A stretch of DNA of 9,397 nt from CAZOIA01 sp964579675 (GCA_964579675.1 CAZOIA010000208.1:1-9397), one strand, 5' to 3'. Positions 1 to 7,058 are shown, counted from the stretch's first letter. Notes: generated from the letters alone by a model not told the origin. Made by a program: numbers and translations.

Positions 1-626
1 GGCGCTCGGCGAACTGCGCGGACCGATGTCGCTAAGCTGAGTTCCTCAATGGCCAGTTCTTCGTGGCGACCCGTGTAAACTCGATCGAGAATCCACGAGC
101 GATCAAGGATTCGAATATCTATGCCGTGTTTATCTCGTAGCTTGTCTTCAACTTCGGCACGGGCGCGGTCAGACACGAACTGGTTTGTGATAAAGAAGAC
201 CTTGCTGTAGCCACGATCTGTCTCGGCAATCTTCCTGACGTCCGATTGAACCTTGGCTCGCCAATCCTTCTTGGCACTGAACGCGAATGCCCACCGTTCC
301 CTGGCAGCCTGACGACCGGTTCCCACGTACCAAGCAAGCGACAGGTCATCAGCAACAGGATAGGTTTCGGCATCCACTTTGCTGTCGCCGCCCCCCTGTG
401 GACCCGTGTGGGGCAGGAGATTGGGGCAGATTTCCCTTTCCGCCAATCGACGTGCAAAGACTTCATATTGAATCTCCTGGCTCCTGCTCGTCAACGTTGA
501 CAGGTGATATTCGAGTATGGAGCGGTCGAGGACACACTCTTGCCCCTGCACGGAATCGGAGAAGCGTTCCGGACGTTTCGCTCTTAGGAATTGCCGAGCG
601 GAGAAATGTCCTTTTTGCGTGCTCAT
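1..626 (-). CDS. Mrr-like PD-(D/E)xK nuclease-domain protein, 3' part missing
   Basis: The frame is open from ATG 626 to the window edge (208 residues, no stop), so only the N-terminal part is present. Near residues 55-120 the pattern resembles the Mrr/restriction-endonuclease-like PD-(D/E)xK fold: acidic residues E55/E64 on a helix, a glycine-rich turn GGGD with D81, then a strand ending in SAKK, where K119 would be the catalytic lysine and the usual E/Q two residues before it is replaced by S117. A second alpha/beta segment follows, with FFITNQF near 144-150 and IRILDRSWILDR near 171-182. From memory, such N-termini precede large NTPase or repeat-containing proteins thought to act in phage defence, but that C-terminal part is outside the window. 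An in-frame ATG at 632 gives two extra residues; neither start has a good ribosome binding site. The gene is divergent from the recombinase module. The nuclease fold is fairly well supported; the defence role is inference. Confidence 0.72.
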   Translation of the reverse strand, partial: MSTQKGHFSARQFLRAKRPERFSDSVQGQECVLDRSILEYHLSTLTSRSQEIQYEVFARRLAEREICPNLLPHTGPQGGGDSKVDAETYPVADDLSLAWYVGTGRQAARERWAFAFSAKKDWRAKVQSDVRKIAETDRGYSKVFFITNQFVSDRARAEVEDKLRDKHGIDIRILDRSWILDRVYTGRHEELAIEELSLATSVRAVRRA

Positions 627-777
627 GGCCATATTATCGCCGACTGTGCGACTGCAGCAACCTTGGCCCTGTTGACCAACTTCTGACGGCTGGTTGTTCG
701 CCACGAAGGTAAGGGGCGGTGCGCGGCAGTTAACCGCTCTTTGCGGGGATAGATGGCAAACCCGAGCCATCATCCCC

Positions 778-784
778 GAAGGAG
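778..784 (+). promoter_or_regulatory. Ribosome binding site fixing a TTG start
   Basis: GAAGGAG lies 8 nt before TTG 793. The frame is open further upstream to a TTG at 694, but only the 793 start has a Shine-Dalgarno sequence and it gives a sensible N-terminus (MPRTRKS). Confidence 0.65.
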
Positions 785-792
785 CGATTGCC

Positions 793-996
793 TTGCCCAG
801 GACACGGAAGTCCGCGCCCGAATTGACCGCCGACCAGCGCCGTCGCCAGATCATCGAGATCCTCGCCAGCCACCTGGCTCGGATGCCCGTCGCCATCGCG
901 ATCCCCTCCGAATCGCCGCCCGGATCCGAGCATGATCGGGCCGAAAAAAAACTTTGCGAGAACTCGCAGATAGGCCTTGAGCTTCCCGCGAACTGA
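793..996 (+). CDS. Small basic helical protein at head of recombinase module
   Basis: This encodes 67 residues from a TTG start supported by a strong Shine-Dalgarno 8 nt upstream. Residues 10-30 contain ELTADQRRRQIIEILASHL, an amphipathic, arginine-rich helix followed by a proline-rich tail. From memory, short proteins with an 'LTxxQRRRxIxxILAxxL' core often sit directly upstream of DUF2924 and large serine recombinase genes, so this is probably a cognate small component of the mobile module. The stop codon (994-996) lies 47 nt before the ATG of the DUF2924 gene on the same strand, which suggests co-transcription. No enzymatic motif is visible and no biochemical function is assigned. A DNA-binding or recombination-directionality role is possible but unproven. 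Confidence 0.6.
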   Translation: MPRTRKSAPELTADQRRRQIIEILASHLARMPVAIAIPSESPPGSEHDRAEKKLCENSQIGLELPAN

Positions 997-1043
997 TGGC
1001 TCAGTGTGTCAGGCGGTTAACAACGCGAGAAAGGACGCCGAGC

Positions 1044-1565
1044 ATGAAAAGCACCATCAGCATCGAGAAGGAGCTGGCCGCCATGAAGGACATGACCCCG
1101 AGGCAGCTCCGGGACAAGTACGCCGAGCTCTACGGCGAGCCATCACGCAGCGGCAACCGGCAATGGCTGCTTCGCCGCTGTGCGTGGCGTACCCAGGCCC
1201 TGGCCGAGGGCGGGCTGTCCGAGCGGGCGCAGCGCCGAGCGAAGGAACTGGCCCGCGACCAGGACCTTCGCATCATCCCGCCGGCGGGCATGACGATGGC
1301 CCCACTCCACCGGCCCGCGGACGTGAAGCAGCCCGCCCGCAAGTACATCCGTCGCACGCATGACGCCCGGTTGCCCATGCCGGGTGGGCAACTCACACGC
1401 GTCTACAAAGGTCATCTCTACGTGGTCAACGTGCTCGACGACGGGTTCGAGTACGACGGCCAGCGATACCAGAGCCTGTCCGCAGTGGCCCGCGCCATCA
1501 CCGGCAGCCACTGGAACGGGTTCAGGTTCTTCAACCTCGACGACCCGAACAAGGAGCGCGAATGA
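1044..1565 (+). CDS. DUF2924 family protein
   Basis: The product is 173 residues. The N-terminus (IEKELAAMKDMTPRQLRDKYAELYGEPSRSGNRQWLLRRCAWRTQALAEGGLS) has the features of DUF2924: a helix ending in 'M..LR.KY.EL.GEP.R..NR..L.RR.AWR.Q'. The C-terminal half (residues ~115-173) is a small beta-rich part containing GQLTRVYKGHLYVVNVLDDGF and a 'YQSLSAVARAITGSHWNGFRFF' segment, resembling a DNA-binding-like fold seen in related proteins. The start at 1044 is chosen because AAAGGA lies 8 nt upstream; an in-frame ATG at 996 would add 16 residues without such a site. The stop overlaps the recombinase start (ATGA at 1562-1565), indicating translational coupling. DUF2924 has no settled function to my knowledge; its constant pairing with large serine recombinases suggests an accessory factor for site recognition or regulation. 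Confidence 0.88.
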   Translation: MKSTISIEKELAAMKDMTPRQLRDKYAELYGEPSRSGNRQWLLRRCAWRTQALAEGGLSERAQRRAKELARDQDLRIIPPAGMTMAPLHRPADVKQPARKYIRRTHDARLPMPGGQLTRVYKGHLYVVNVLDDGFEYDGQRYQSLSAVARAITGSHWNGFRFFNLDDPNKERE

Positions 1566-3136
1566 ACGACAGACAAAGCAAGCCTAACCCGGTGGTTCGG
1601 TGCGCGATCTACACGCGCAAGAGCACCGATGAGAATCTGGACCTGGACTTCAACTCGCTCGACGCCCAGCGGGAGGCTGGCGAGGCGTACATCAAGAGCC
1701 AACAGCACGAGGGCTGGGTCTGCCTCGATGAGAAGTACGACGACGGCGGGTTCTCCGGCGGCACCATCGAGCGGCCCGCGCTCAAGCGCTTGCTGGCCGA
1801 TATCGAGGCCGGTCGAATCGACTGTGTGGCCGTCTACAAGGTGGACCGGATGAGCCGGTCGCTGCTTGACTTCGCCCGGATGATGGAAACGTTCGACCAG
1901 CACCAGGTCTCGTTCGTCTCCATCACCCAGCACTTCAACACGGCGACGTCGATGGGCCGGCTGATCCTCAACGTTCTGCTTTCCTTCGCCCAGTTCGAGC
2001 GGGAGATCATCTCCGAACGCACCCGCGACAAGATCGCCGCCGCCCGGCGCAAGGGGAAATGGACGGGCGGGCCGCCAGTGCTCGGCTACGACCGGGCCAA
2101 GGACAACCGGGGCAGCCGCTTGGTCGTAAACCCCGACGAGGCCGAGCGTGTCCGGGCCATCCAGCGAATGTACCTCGAAGAGGGCTCGATGCTGCCGACA
2201 TTGCGGAGGCTCAAGGCACTGGGGTGGCGGACGAAGAGGTATCAGACCTCGACCGGTGTGTGGCGCGGGGGCGTGGAGTTCGACAAGTCGGCGCTGCTGA
2301 AGATACTCACCAACGTTGTCTACCTTGGCAAGATCACCTACAAGGGTGAGGTTCACGAGGGCGAGCATGAGGCCATCGTGGACGAGGACCTGTTCGCCCG
2401 GGTGCAGGGCCTGCTCCGGCGCAACCGCAACTCCGGCGGCAAGCACACCCGCAACAAGCACGGTGCGCTGCTCAAGGGCCTGGTCCGCTGCAAGGCGTGC
2501 GGCTGCGCGATGAGCCACCACTTCGCCACACGGGGCAACAAGCGCTATCGCTACTACGTGTGCATCCGCGCCCAGAAGCACGGCTGGAGCGAATGCCCGG
2601 CCCCCTCACTGCCTGCCAAGCAGCTTGAGGACTTCGTGGTTGACCAGATCAAGACGCTCGGCCGCGACCCCGGGGTTCTGGAAGATAGCCTGCGAGCAAC
2701 GCAGGCCCACCTGCAGGACGACGTGGACGATCTGAAGCGCCAGCGCAGCCAGATCGAGGCGACGATCAAGAACCTTGGCCGTCAGGTCGGTGAGATCGCC
2801 TCGCGGGCGGGGTTCGACGAGGAGGCCACCCGGCAACTCGGGCGACTCCAGGACGAGATTCGGGAACGCCAACAGGAAGCGGCCGAAGTCAACGAGCAGA
2901 TCACCAAGGTCCAGCGGCGGATGCTGGACCCGGATGAACTGGCCGGAGCGGTCGAGGCCTTCGATCCGCTGTGGGAAACGATGCCGCCGAGCTACCGGGC
3001 GAAACTCATTCACCTGCTGATCGAGCAGATCGAGTATGACGGCGAGAGCGAGTCGATTTCGCTGACCTTCCACCCGACGGGCATCCGAACGCTGACCGAG
3101 CAGCAACGTGAGGAGGAGACATGCCGGACGAACTGA
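1562..3136 (+). CDS. Large serine recombinase
   Basis: This is a 524-residue site-specific recombinase of the large serine (resolvase/invertase-related) family. It would cut and rejoin DNA at paired att-type sites through a phosphoserine intermediate. The resolvase catalytic domain spans about 13-165: YTRKST with the presumed nucleophile S21 and R19, DRMSR with R96 and R99, and FEREIISERTRDKI leading into the long helix. The recombinase domain covers about 190-295. A zinc ribbon follows, with cysteines C310, C313, C334 and C345. A charged coiled-coil stretch runs about 375-455, as expected for synapsis control, then a C-terminal segment 'MPPSYRAKLIHLLIEQIEYD'. All key residues are present and the length fits the family, so it appears intact. 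It overlaps the DUF2924 gene by 4 nt and the next gene by 16 nt. Whether it acts as an integrase, excisionase or transposase cannot be told because att sites are not identified. Confidence 0.96.
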   Translation: MNDRQSKPNPVVRCAIYTRKSTDENLDLDFNSLDAQREAGEAYIKSQQHEGWVCLDEKYDDGGFSGGTIERPALKRLLADIEAGRIDCVAVYKVDRMSRSLLDFARMMETFDQHQVSFVSITQHFNTATSMGRLILNVLLSFAQFEREIISERTRDKIAAARRKGKWTGGPPVLGYDRAKDNRGSRLVVNPDEAERVRAIQRMYLEEGSMLPTLRRLKALGWRTKRYQTSTGVWRGGVEFDKSALLKILTNVVYLGKITYKGEVHEGEHEAIVDEDLFARVQGLLRRNRNSGGKHTRNKHGALLKGLVRCKACGCAMSHHFATRGNKRYRYYVCIRAQKHGWSECPAPSLPAKQLEDFVVDQIKTLGRDPGVLEDSLRATQAHLQDDVDDLKRQRSQIEATIKNLGRQVGEIASRAGFDEEATRQLGRLQDEIRERQQEAAEVNEQITKVQRRMLDPDELAGAVEAFDPLWETMPPSYRAKLIHLLIEQIEYDGESESISLTFHPTGIRTLTEQQREEETCRTN

Positions 3137-3528
3137 CGCTGACCAAGAAGATTCACTTCTCGATGGCCAACAAAGGCAAACGGGAGATCAAGCCCGGGCC
3201 CGCCCCAGTGGTCGACACCGACGGTGGCCGGGTGCCCCGTATCTCCCGGCTAATGGCGATGGCGATCAAGTTCGACAACCTCATCGCCACCGGCGCCGTC
3301 CGCGACCAGGCAGAGCTGGCCGAGCTCGGCCACGTCACACGGGCCCGGGTCACGCAGATCATGAATCTCCTGCACCTCGCCCCCGCGATCCAGGAGGAAA
3401 TCCTCTTCCTTCCCCGCGTCACCGAGGGCCGCGACCCCATCGCAGAGCGGAATCTGCGTCCGCTGGTGGCAGAGCCAGATTGGCAACGACAACGCGATTC
3501 CTGGGACGAGATAGTCCTCGGCCTATAG
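3121..3528 (+). CDS. HTH protein co-translated with recombinase
   Basis: The product is 135 residues. It starts inside the end of the recombinase gene (16-nt overlap) with a strong site, GAGGAGG, just upstream of ATG 3121. Residues about 62-86 (DQAELAELGHVTRARVTQIMNLLHL) form a clear helix-turn-helix, similar to those in ParB/KorB-like or Xre-like proteins. The following segment 'AIQEEILFLP....GRDPIAERNLRPL' is a pattern I associate with small proteins encoded immediately after large serine recombinases. The N-terminus is basic and flexible. The likely role is DNA binding: autoregulation of the module, or directing recombination at its sites. It is the last gene of the plus-strand operon and converges on the 488-aa zincin gene 52 nt away. 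The DNA-binding call is strong; the exact role is inferred from context. Confidence 0.82.
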   Translation: MPDELTLTKKIHFSMANKGKREIKPGPAPVVDTDGGRVPRISRLMAMAIKFDNLIATGAVRDQAELAELGHVTRARVTQIMNLLHLAPAIQEEILFLPRVTEGRDPIAERNLRPLVAEPDWQRQRDSWDEIVLGL

Positions 3529-3580
3529 GGACGTTAACAAGACGGCTACTTTTCACAGGCCAATGGCGTACTCGCGTAAT

Positions 3581-5047
3581 CTAGCTCGGTTGCCCGGGTA
3601 AGGACGCGAGATCAATTGGAGTGAGCCGCTTCCAGTACTGGCCCGCAAGGCCCTGTAAAGCACCTCGCAGTCCGCATGACGGCACTTTGGCCACGCTTGT
3701 CCACCTGCCACACTGTTCGTTTCCGTCCGGACAGGCATCCACCCTCCCATCCTTGGATGAATAGAAGCATTCGATGTGCGGTTTACCCATTACCACTGCA
3801 CCACCGATTTCGCTAAGCAGTTGCAGGGCCACATGGTTCAACTGAATGTCTCCCCATAGCCCACTTACGTCCTCCTCCCCCAGATCGCCTCGCCACGCCT
3901 CAACTGCATCGCTGCCATACCTCAACACGAGTGGCGGTCTGAATAGACCGATGGACGCGTCTAGCAGCTGCTCCCGCGAACCGATGGACCATAGTGAAGG
4001 GCACGATATCCTGTGTCTATCAGCTTCAGCAAAGAGTTGTGCGCGAATACGGTCGGCGGGCGACGGCTTGTCCTGGAATACATTAAACAGGGCGTAGTCT
4101 GGCACCGCATCGACTCGACGCCAACTGCATCTATCGTACACCTTGCCGATGTACTCACCTAACTCGCTCTCCGTCGCAGGCCACTCATCGGCCATGATCA
4201 GAGCCTCAATAGCGCTAACAGCCTTAACGAAACGCCATGCCGGATGCCAGTCCTCCCAAGGCACCTCATGTGGGGATGCAAGCAAGTCTTCAACGCCGCT
4301 GTCCAATGCAATGTCGGCAGCTAGCACAACTACGGCCGGTGCGAGTTCGTGAGAGATGCGCGTCCTTTCCTCAACGTATCTAAGGCCCGCCCAGTAGCGA
4401 TAGTCGAGTCTGGAGAGCACTGACCTTTGCTCTTGCGGAAGATCAAACCACATCGGGCAGGACGAACTCGTCGCCTCCGCTTCCATTCGCAAGCCTTGGA
4501 TAGCCGCCGCAGTCTCGACGATATCAAGAGTCCCCAAGGTAGGAGTTGAACGGTGTAGCGGCCATCCGGTCGGTCGAAATGTTGGAAACAGCTCGCCTTG
4601 GGGCGGGCGCGTTGCATGGTTCCACAGTCGATCCTGAAGCCACTGGTTCTCCTTGGCTCCGAGCGGGGCTATGCCAAGCTCCAGCTTGAATATTTCCGTT
4701 TGATTGAAGACGAACGCCCAGTGTTTCCTGAGGGCAGCCTGAACGTCATGATCCTGTTCGTACTGGCACCACCAGAATACTGGAAAGTACCAGACAGGAG
4801 CACACATCACTTCTGTGGGCGGATCACGCAAGAAAGCGCCAGTATGGTGCCCCAGGCACGCGTATATGAATGTCAGCTGTCTGCCAAAACGTGTCCCCAC
4901 AAACTGGAGGAAGTGAAAGTACTCATGGACCCATACTGATACCCAATCAGGGCTTTTCTTCGGAGGTGGAACCATAAGCGCTAGGCCAGCTGGCAACATC
5001 TCCCCTCTACTGCGTTCAAGGAAGTCTGTGTATATGCTGGAGCCCAT
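3581..5047 (-). CDS. HExxH zincin-like protein of unknown family, last gene of sigma operon
   Basis: The product is 488 residues. Residues 41-45 (HEYFH) within WVHEYFHFLQF match the zincin HExxH motif in a proper helical context, so H41 and H45 would bind zinc and E42 would be the general base. A helix near 175-185 (IVETAAAIQ) offers E178 as a third ligand of the gluzincin type; this assignment is inferred from spacing and pattern. The rest is tryptophan-rich and largely helical with no signal peptide or clear membrane segment, so a cytoplasmic protein is expected. I do not recognise a named family. The start at 5047 is supported by AGAGGA 6 nt upstream. The gene lies 39 nt after the ImmA/IrrE gene on the same strand and is probably the distal gene of the sigma operon. 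A genuine peptidase is plausible; a non-catalytic zincin fold is an alternative. Confidence 0.78.
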   Translation of the reverse strand: MGSSIYTDFLERSRGEMLPAGLALMVPPPKKSPDWVSVWVHEYFHFLQFVGTRFGRQLTFIYACLGHHTGAFLRDPPTEVMCAPVWYFPVFWWCQYEQDHDVQAALRKHWAFVFNQTEIFKLELGIAPLGAKENQWLQDRLWNHATRPPQGELFPTFRPTGWPLHRSTPTLGTLDIVETAAAIQGLRMEAEATSSSCPMWFDLPQEQRSVLSRLDYRYWAGLRYVEERTRISHELAPAVVVLAADIALDSGVEDLLASPHEVPWEDWHPAWRFVKAVSAIEALIMADEWPATESELGEYIGKVYDRCSWRRVDAVPDYALFNVFQDKPSPADRIRAQLFAEADRHRISCPSLWSIGSREQLLDASIGLFRPPLVLRYGSDAVEAWRGDLGEEDVSGLWGDIQLNHVALQLLSEIGGAVVMGKPHIECFYSSKDGRVDACPDGNEQCGRWTSVAKVPSCGLRGALQGLAGQYWKRLTPIDLASLPGQPS

Positions 5048-5086
5048 GTTGCATCCTCTGCTCGACTCGCCTTGCGCAGCGATCGG

Positions 5087-6001
5087 TCAGTAGTGTCTCT
5101 CGGGCCGACAGTCGGCCAGTTCGTCTTCGGGCGCAGTCAGGAAGACGAGCAGATGGCGGGCATACGGAATGACGGCATAGTGCTCGCGAACGCTGATACG
5201 GTGGTTTGTTTCGACCCAGTCCCCCATTATCCCAAGGCCGGAGCCGCTCTTCCACCGCGAAAGGTCGGCTCCAGAGCCGAGGAAGTTTCGCGCGTCCCTC
5301 GATCGGAACTCGCCATAGCGTCGCCAGTAAGCTCCCACGGCGGCTAAGGCCTCTGATACCCAGCCCCAACGAATCCCAAGTCTTCCGTTCTCTTGTGCAA
5401 CAGAAAATACCGCGCATGGGAAATCGGAGAGCTTTGTCCAACGAACCATCATGCTCGTCAGCGATATCTGAAACTTACGGGCAACCTCGCGAATGTCGTC
5501 GAACGTCGGCTCATCCCCAATATCGCGGTTGATGATTGGCGCCAGCAGCACAGAAGGCATCAGGAAACCAGCGGCAAAAGCATCCGCCTCCAACTCCATC
5601 AGCATTTCCGAATATGATTCGGTGAAGCACGAGTACGCCTGTCCCCCGTGACGCAGATAGTCGCGATGGCGGTCAATGAAATAGTGCCCAAGCTCGTGGG
5701 CGATGGTAAACCGCACTTTGGGGCAATGGTCGCCTTCGAAGCAGCAGATGTCGTCGTAGCGGGTGTTGTACGCCAGAAGGAACCGGTCGTGGCCACCTCG
5801 TGTCTTGCCGAGGTATTTAAGGCGTCCATCCAATGCATCCCCGAAATCCGCCCCTTCCGCGCGAATAGCAGGTTCCCGGGCAACTATGGCCAGCGGGTTG
5901 ATCGGATAATCGGTGCGGTCAAATGCCTGTGCGTAGCTTTCGCCATTGCGAAGGCCCCAGTCTCGATGAGTGCACAGTTCTTTCCACGTCGTCTTACGCA
6001 T
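5087..6001 (-). CDS. ImmA/IrrE family zinc metallo-endopeptidase
   Basis: The product is 304 residues. FTIAHELGHYF at about 98-108 holds the HExxH zinc site (H102, E103, H106), and MELEADAFAAGFLMP at about 135-149 supplies the third ligand (E138, possibly E136). This is the hallmark of the ImmA/IrrE (DUF955, PF06114) family. Characterised members are ImmA, which cleaves the ImmR repressor, and PprI/IrrE, which cleaves DdrO, so the family acts by cutting a transcriptional regulator. The C-terminal ~110 residues (WGWVSEALAAVGAYWRRYG to the end) form an extra domain that may sense a signal or bind the substrate; I do not recognise it. No HTH is fused at the N-terminus, unlike many family members. 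The ATG overlaps the stop of the 126-aa gene upstream (ATGCGTAA), indicating translational coupling. The family call is secure; the substrate is unknown. Confidence 0.94.
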   Translation of the reverse strand: MRKTTWKELCTHRDWGLRNGESYAQAFDRTDYPINPLAIVAREPAIRAEGADFGDALDGRLKYLGKTRGGHDRFLLAYNTRYDDICCFEGDHCPKVRFTIAHELGHYFIDRHRDYLRHGGQAYSCFTESYSEMLMELEADAFAAGFLMPSVLLAPIINRDIGDEPTFDDIREVARKFQISLTSMMVRWTKLSDFPCAVFSVAQENGRLGIRWGWVSEALAAVGAYWRRYGEFRSRDARNFLGSGADLSRWKSGSGLGIMGDWVETNHRISVREHYAVIPYARHLLVFLTAPEDELADCRPERHY

Positions 6002-6374
6002 CGGTGTCGCCTTGGTCCGCTTCCTCGCCTTCTTCCATGGCCCGCTCCTCCATGTCCTTCAGCTTTTCCTTGATCTCCGGAGGGATATCGTCGTTCCGAT
6101 TGCGATACAGGGCCAGGGCTTCCTCCGAGATGTTGGCATCGTCCGCCACAGCCAATCTATCGCCGAGGCCTTCTGCAACACTACCCGTGCCGATAGGCAC
6201 CTCGCCTCGAATCTTGCGAAGCATCCGCTGAACCGATTCTTCGGACGGCGCACTTCCGCCGATGGCATCGAGCATAGCGTCAATATCCTCCGGCGTCGTT
6301 GGCCTAAGTCCCTTAGGCACGATGACCCTGTATATCAACTCGTTCAGCTCTTTGTCTGAGTGTCGGGCGGGCAT
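5994..6374 (-). CDS. Acidic soluble protein between sigma factor and ImmA/IrrE peptidase
   Basis: The product is 126 residues from ATG 6374; a TTG at 6407 would add 11 residues and overlap the sigma gene. AGGTGG sits just before the ATG, only 3 nt away, so the start is not certain. The sequence is charged and helical with a very acidic tail (residues ~95-126, many E and D) and no transmembrane segment, signal peptide, HTH or anti-sigma zinc motif. The segment 'PKGLRPTTPEDIDAMLDAI' near residues 18-36 has a regular helix-cap pattern. It lies 16 nt after the sigma gene and overlaps the ImmA/IrrE start by 8 nt. Its position makes it a natural candidate for a soluble anti-sigma factor or adaptor that the peptidase cleaves, but the sequence does not prove this. 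I do not recognise a named family. Confidence 0.75.
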   Translation of the reverse strand: MPARHSDKELNELIYRVIVPKGLRPTTPEDIDAMLDAIGGSAPSEESVQRMLRKIRGEVPIGTGSVAEGLGDRLAVADDANISEEALALYRNRNDDIPPEIKEKLKDMEERAMEEGEEADQGDTDA

Positions 6375-6390
6375 ATTCCACCTGATCCTT

Positions 6391-7044
6391 TCATAGGTCG
6401 TAGCCAAGTGCCTTCATTCCCTTGCGGAACTCATCCCGGGCCCGTGAACGCCAAACCTTCGCAGTTCCTACGGGGACGCCGAGTCGCCTAGCCAACTCAG
6501 CTTGAGAGATACCATCATCTCCGGCGTGCGCGTCGGCCTCAAGGATGTACTTGAACTCCGGACGCAGAGTGTTGAGCACCTTGTGAACGGCGCTCCCCAA
6601 TTTGCTGCTGCCGCCGTCCAAATCGACATCGTCGCAAGAACGCTGGCTGAGGTAACGGTCATATTGCGCCAGTTGTTCCAGAGGATCATCGCCATCCTCA
6701 TTCGGCTCAATGACAATTTCCTTCTGTCGTGCCTTGTACCAGCCTTGCTTCTGGACATCCTTTGCGCAGTTGTCCGCAATAGAGTACAGAAGGCTGCGCA
6801 GGCTTCCCTTTGATTCATCATAGGACTCGCGATAGTCCCACAGCTTCTTTATCGCGTCGGCTACGATTTCCTCAACGTCTTCTTCGGTCAGGTACCCCTC
6901 GTATTTCTTGCACAGCGCCTTCTGGATGGCGGGCGCATAGCCAGGCCGCCGGAGAATGTCCTCAAGAACGAGCTCGTCCCCGCAGAGTAACCGCAGGGCT
7001 ATGTCCTCATGCGCCTCGGCATCTGTCGTTGTCATTTTGGCCAC
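6391..7044 (-). CDS. Sigma-70 family (ECF-like) RNA polymerase sigma factor
   Basis: The product is 217 residues with a GTG start. A region-2-like domain covers about 40-105, including EEIVADAIKKLWDYRESYDESKGSLRSLLYSIADNCAKD, a typical sigma-2 core and promoter-melting helix pattern. After an acidic linker (~112-150), a region-4 helix-turn-helix lies at about 150-212, containing ISQAELARRLGVPVGTAKVWRSRARDEFR. Domains 3 and 1.1 are absent, as in ECF sigma factors. GGAGGTG 9 nt before GTG 7044 fixes the start; the next ATG, three codons later, is too far from it. It is the first gene of a four-gene minus-strand operon and would direct RNA polymerase to a small set of promoters, perhaps including its own. 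No membrane-bound anti-sigma is encoded next to it; the neighbour is a soluble acidic protein followed by a zinc peptidase. Confidence 0.9.
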   Translation of the reverse strand: MAKMTTTDAEAHEDIALRLLCGDELVLEDILRRPGYAPAIQKALCKKYEGYLTEEDVEEIVADAIKKLWDYRESYDESKGSLRSLLYSIADNCAKDVQKQGWYKARQKEIVIEPNEDGDDPLEQLAQYDRYLSQRSCDDVDLDGGSSKLGSAVHKVLNTLRPEFKYILEADAHAGDDGISQAELARRLGVPVGTAKVWRSRARDEFRKGMKALGYDL

Positions 7045-7051
7045 GGCGGTG

Positions 7052-7058
7052 CACCTCC
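7052..7058 (-). promoter_or_regulatory. Ribosome binding site fixing the GTG start of the sigma gene
   Basis: On the minus strand GGAGGTG ends the leader, and its GGAGG core is 9 nt before GTG 7044. The in-frame ATG three codons later would be 18 nt away, so GTG is the likely start. Confidence 0.65.

Larger units (their letters stand above)
793..3528 (+). mobile_element. Serine-recombinase module, element ends not seen
   Basis: Four same-strand genes (67-aa protein, DUF2924 protein, large serine recombinase, HTH protein) form one compact unit with a short gap, an ATGA overlap and a 16-nt overlap. Together they look like the recombination module of an integrative element or prophage-like island. 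The coordinates given are those of the gene block only. I found no convincing att core, target-site duplication, tRNA target or terminal inverted repeat to mark the true ends, and neighbouring genes may be cargo of the same element. Confidence 0.5.

Noticed and set aside
119..466. Minus-strand 115-codon frame at the left edge
   Set aside because: It lies out of frame within the nuclease-domain gene, which reads 1-626 in another frame with coherent motifs.
672..700. Sigma-70 promoter for the recombinase module (TTGACC box)
   Set aside because: The TTGACC at 672-677 is close to a -35 box, but the hexamer 17 nt later (TGTTCG) does not resemble a -10 box.
1418..2581. Minus-strand open frame of 387 codons antisense to the DUF2924 and recombinase genes
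   Set aside because: It is a GC-rich shadow of the recombinase reading frame: low-complexity L/A/V/R composition, no recognisable motif, and it conflicts with a certain recombinase gene.
2606..3106. Minus-strand open frame of 166 codons antisense to the recombinase coiled-coil region
   Set aside because: It mirrors a repetitive charged coiled-coil coding region; the leucine-rich product is a by-product of codon composition.
3529..3580. Bidirectional terminator between the convergent HTH and zincin genes
   Set aside because: Only a weak GGCCT/AGGCC pairing with a loop of more than 30 nt is present, and there is no hairpin with a T-tract on either strand.
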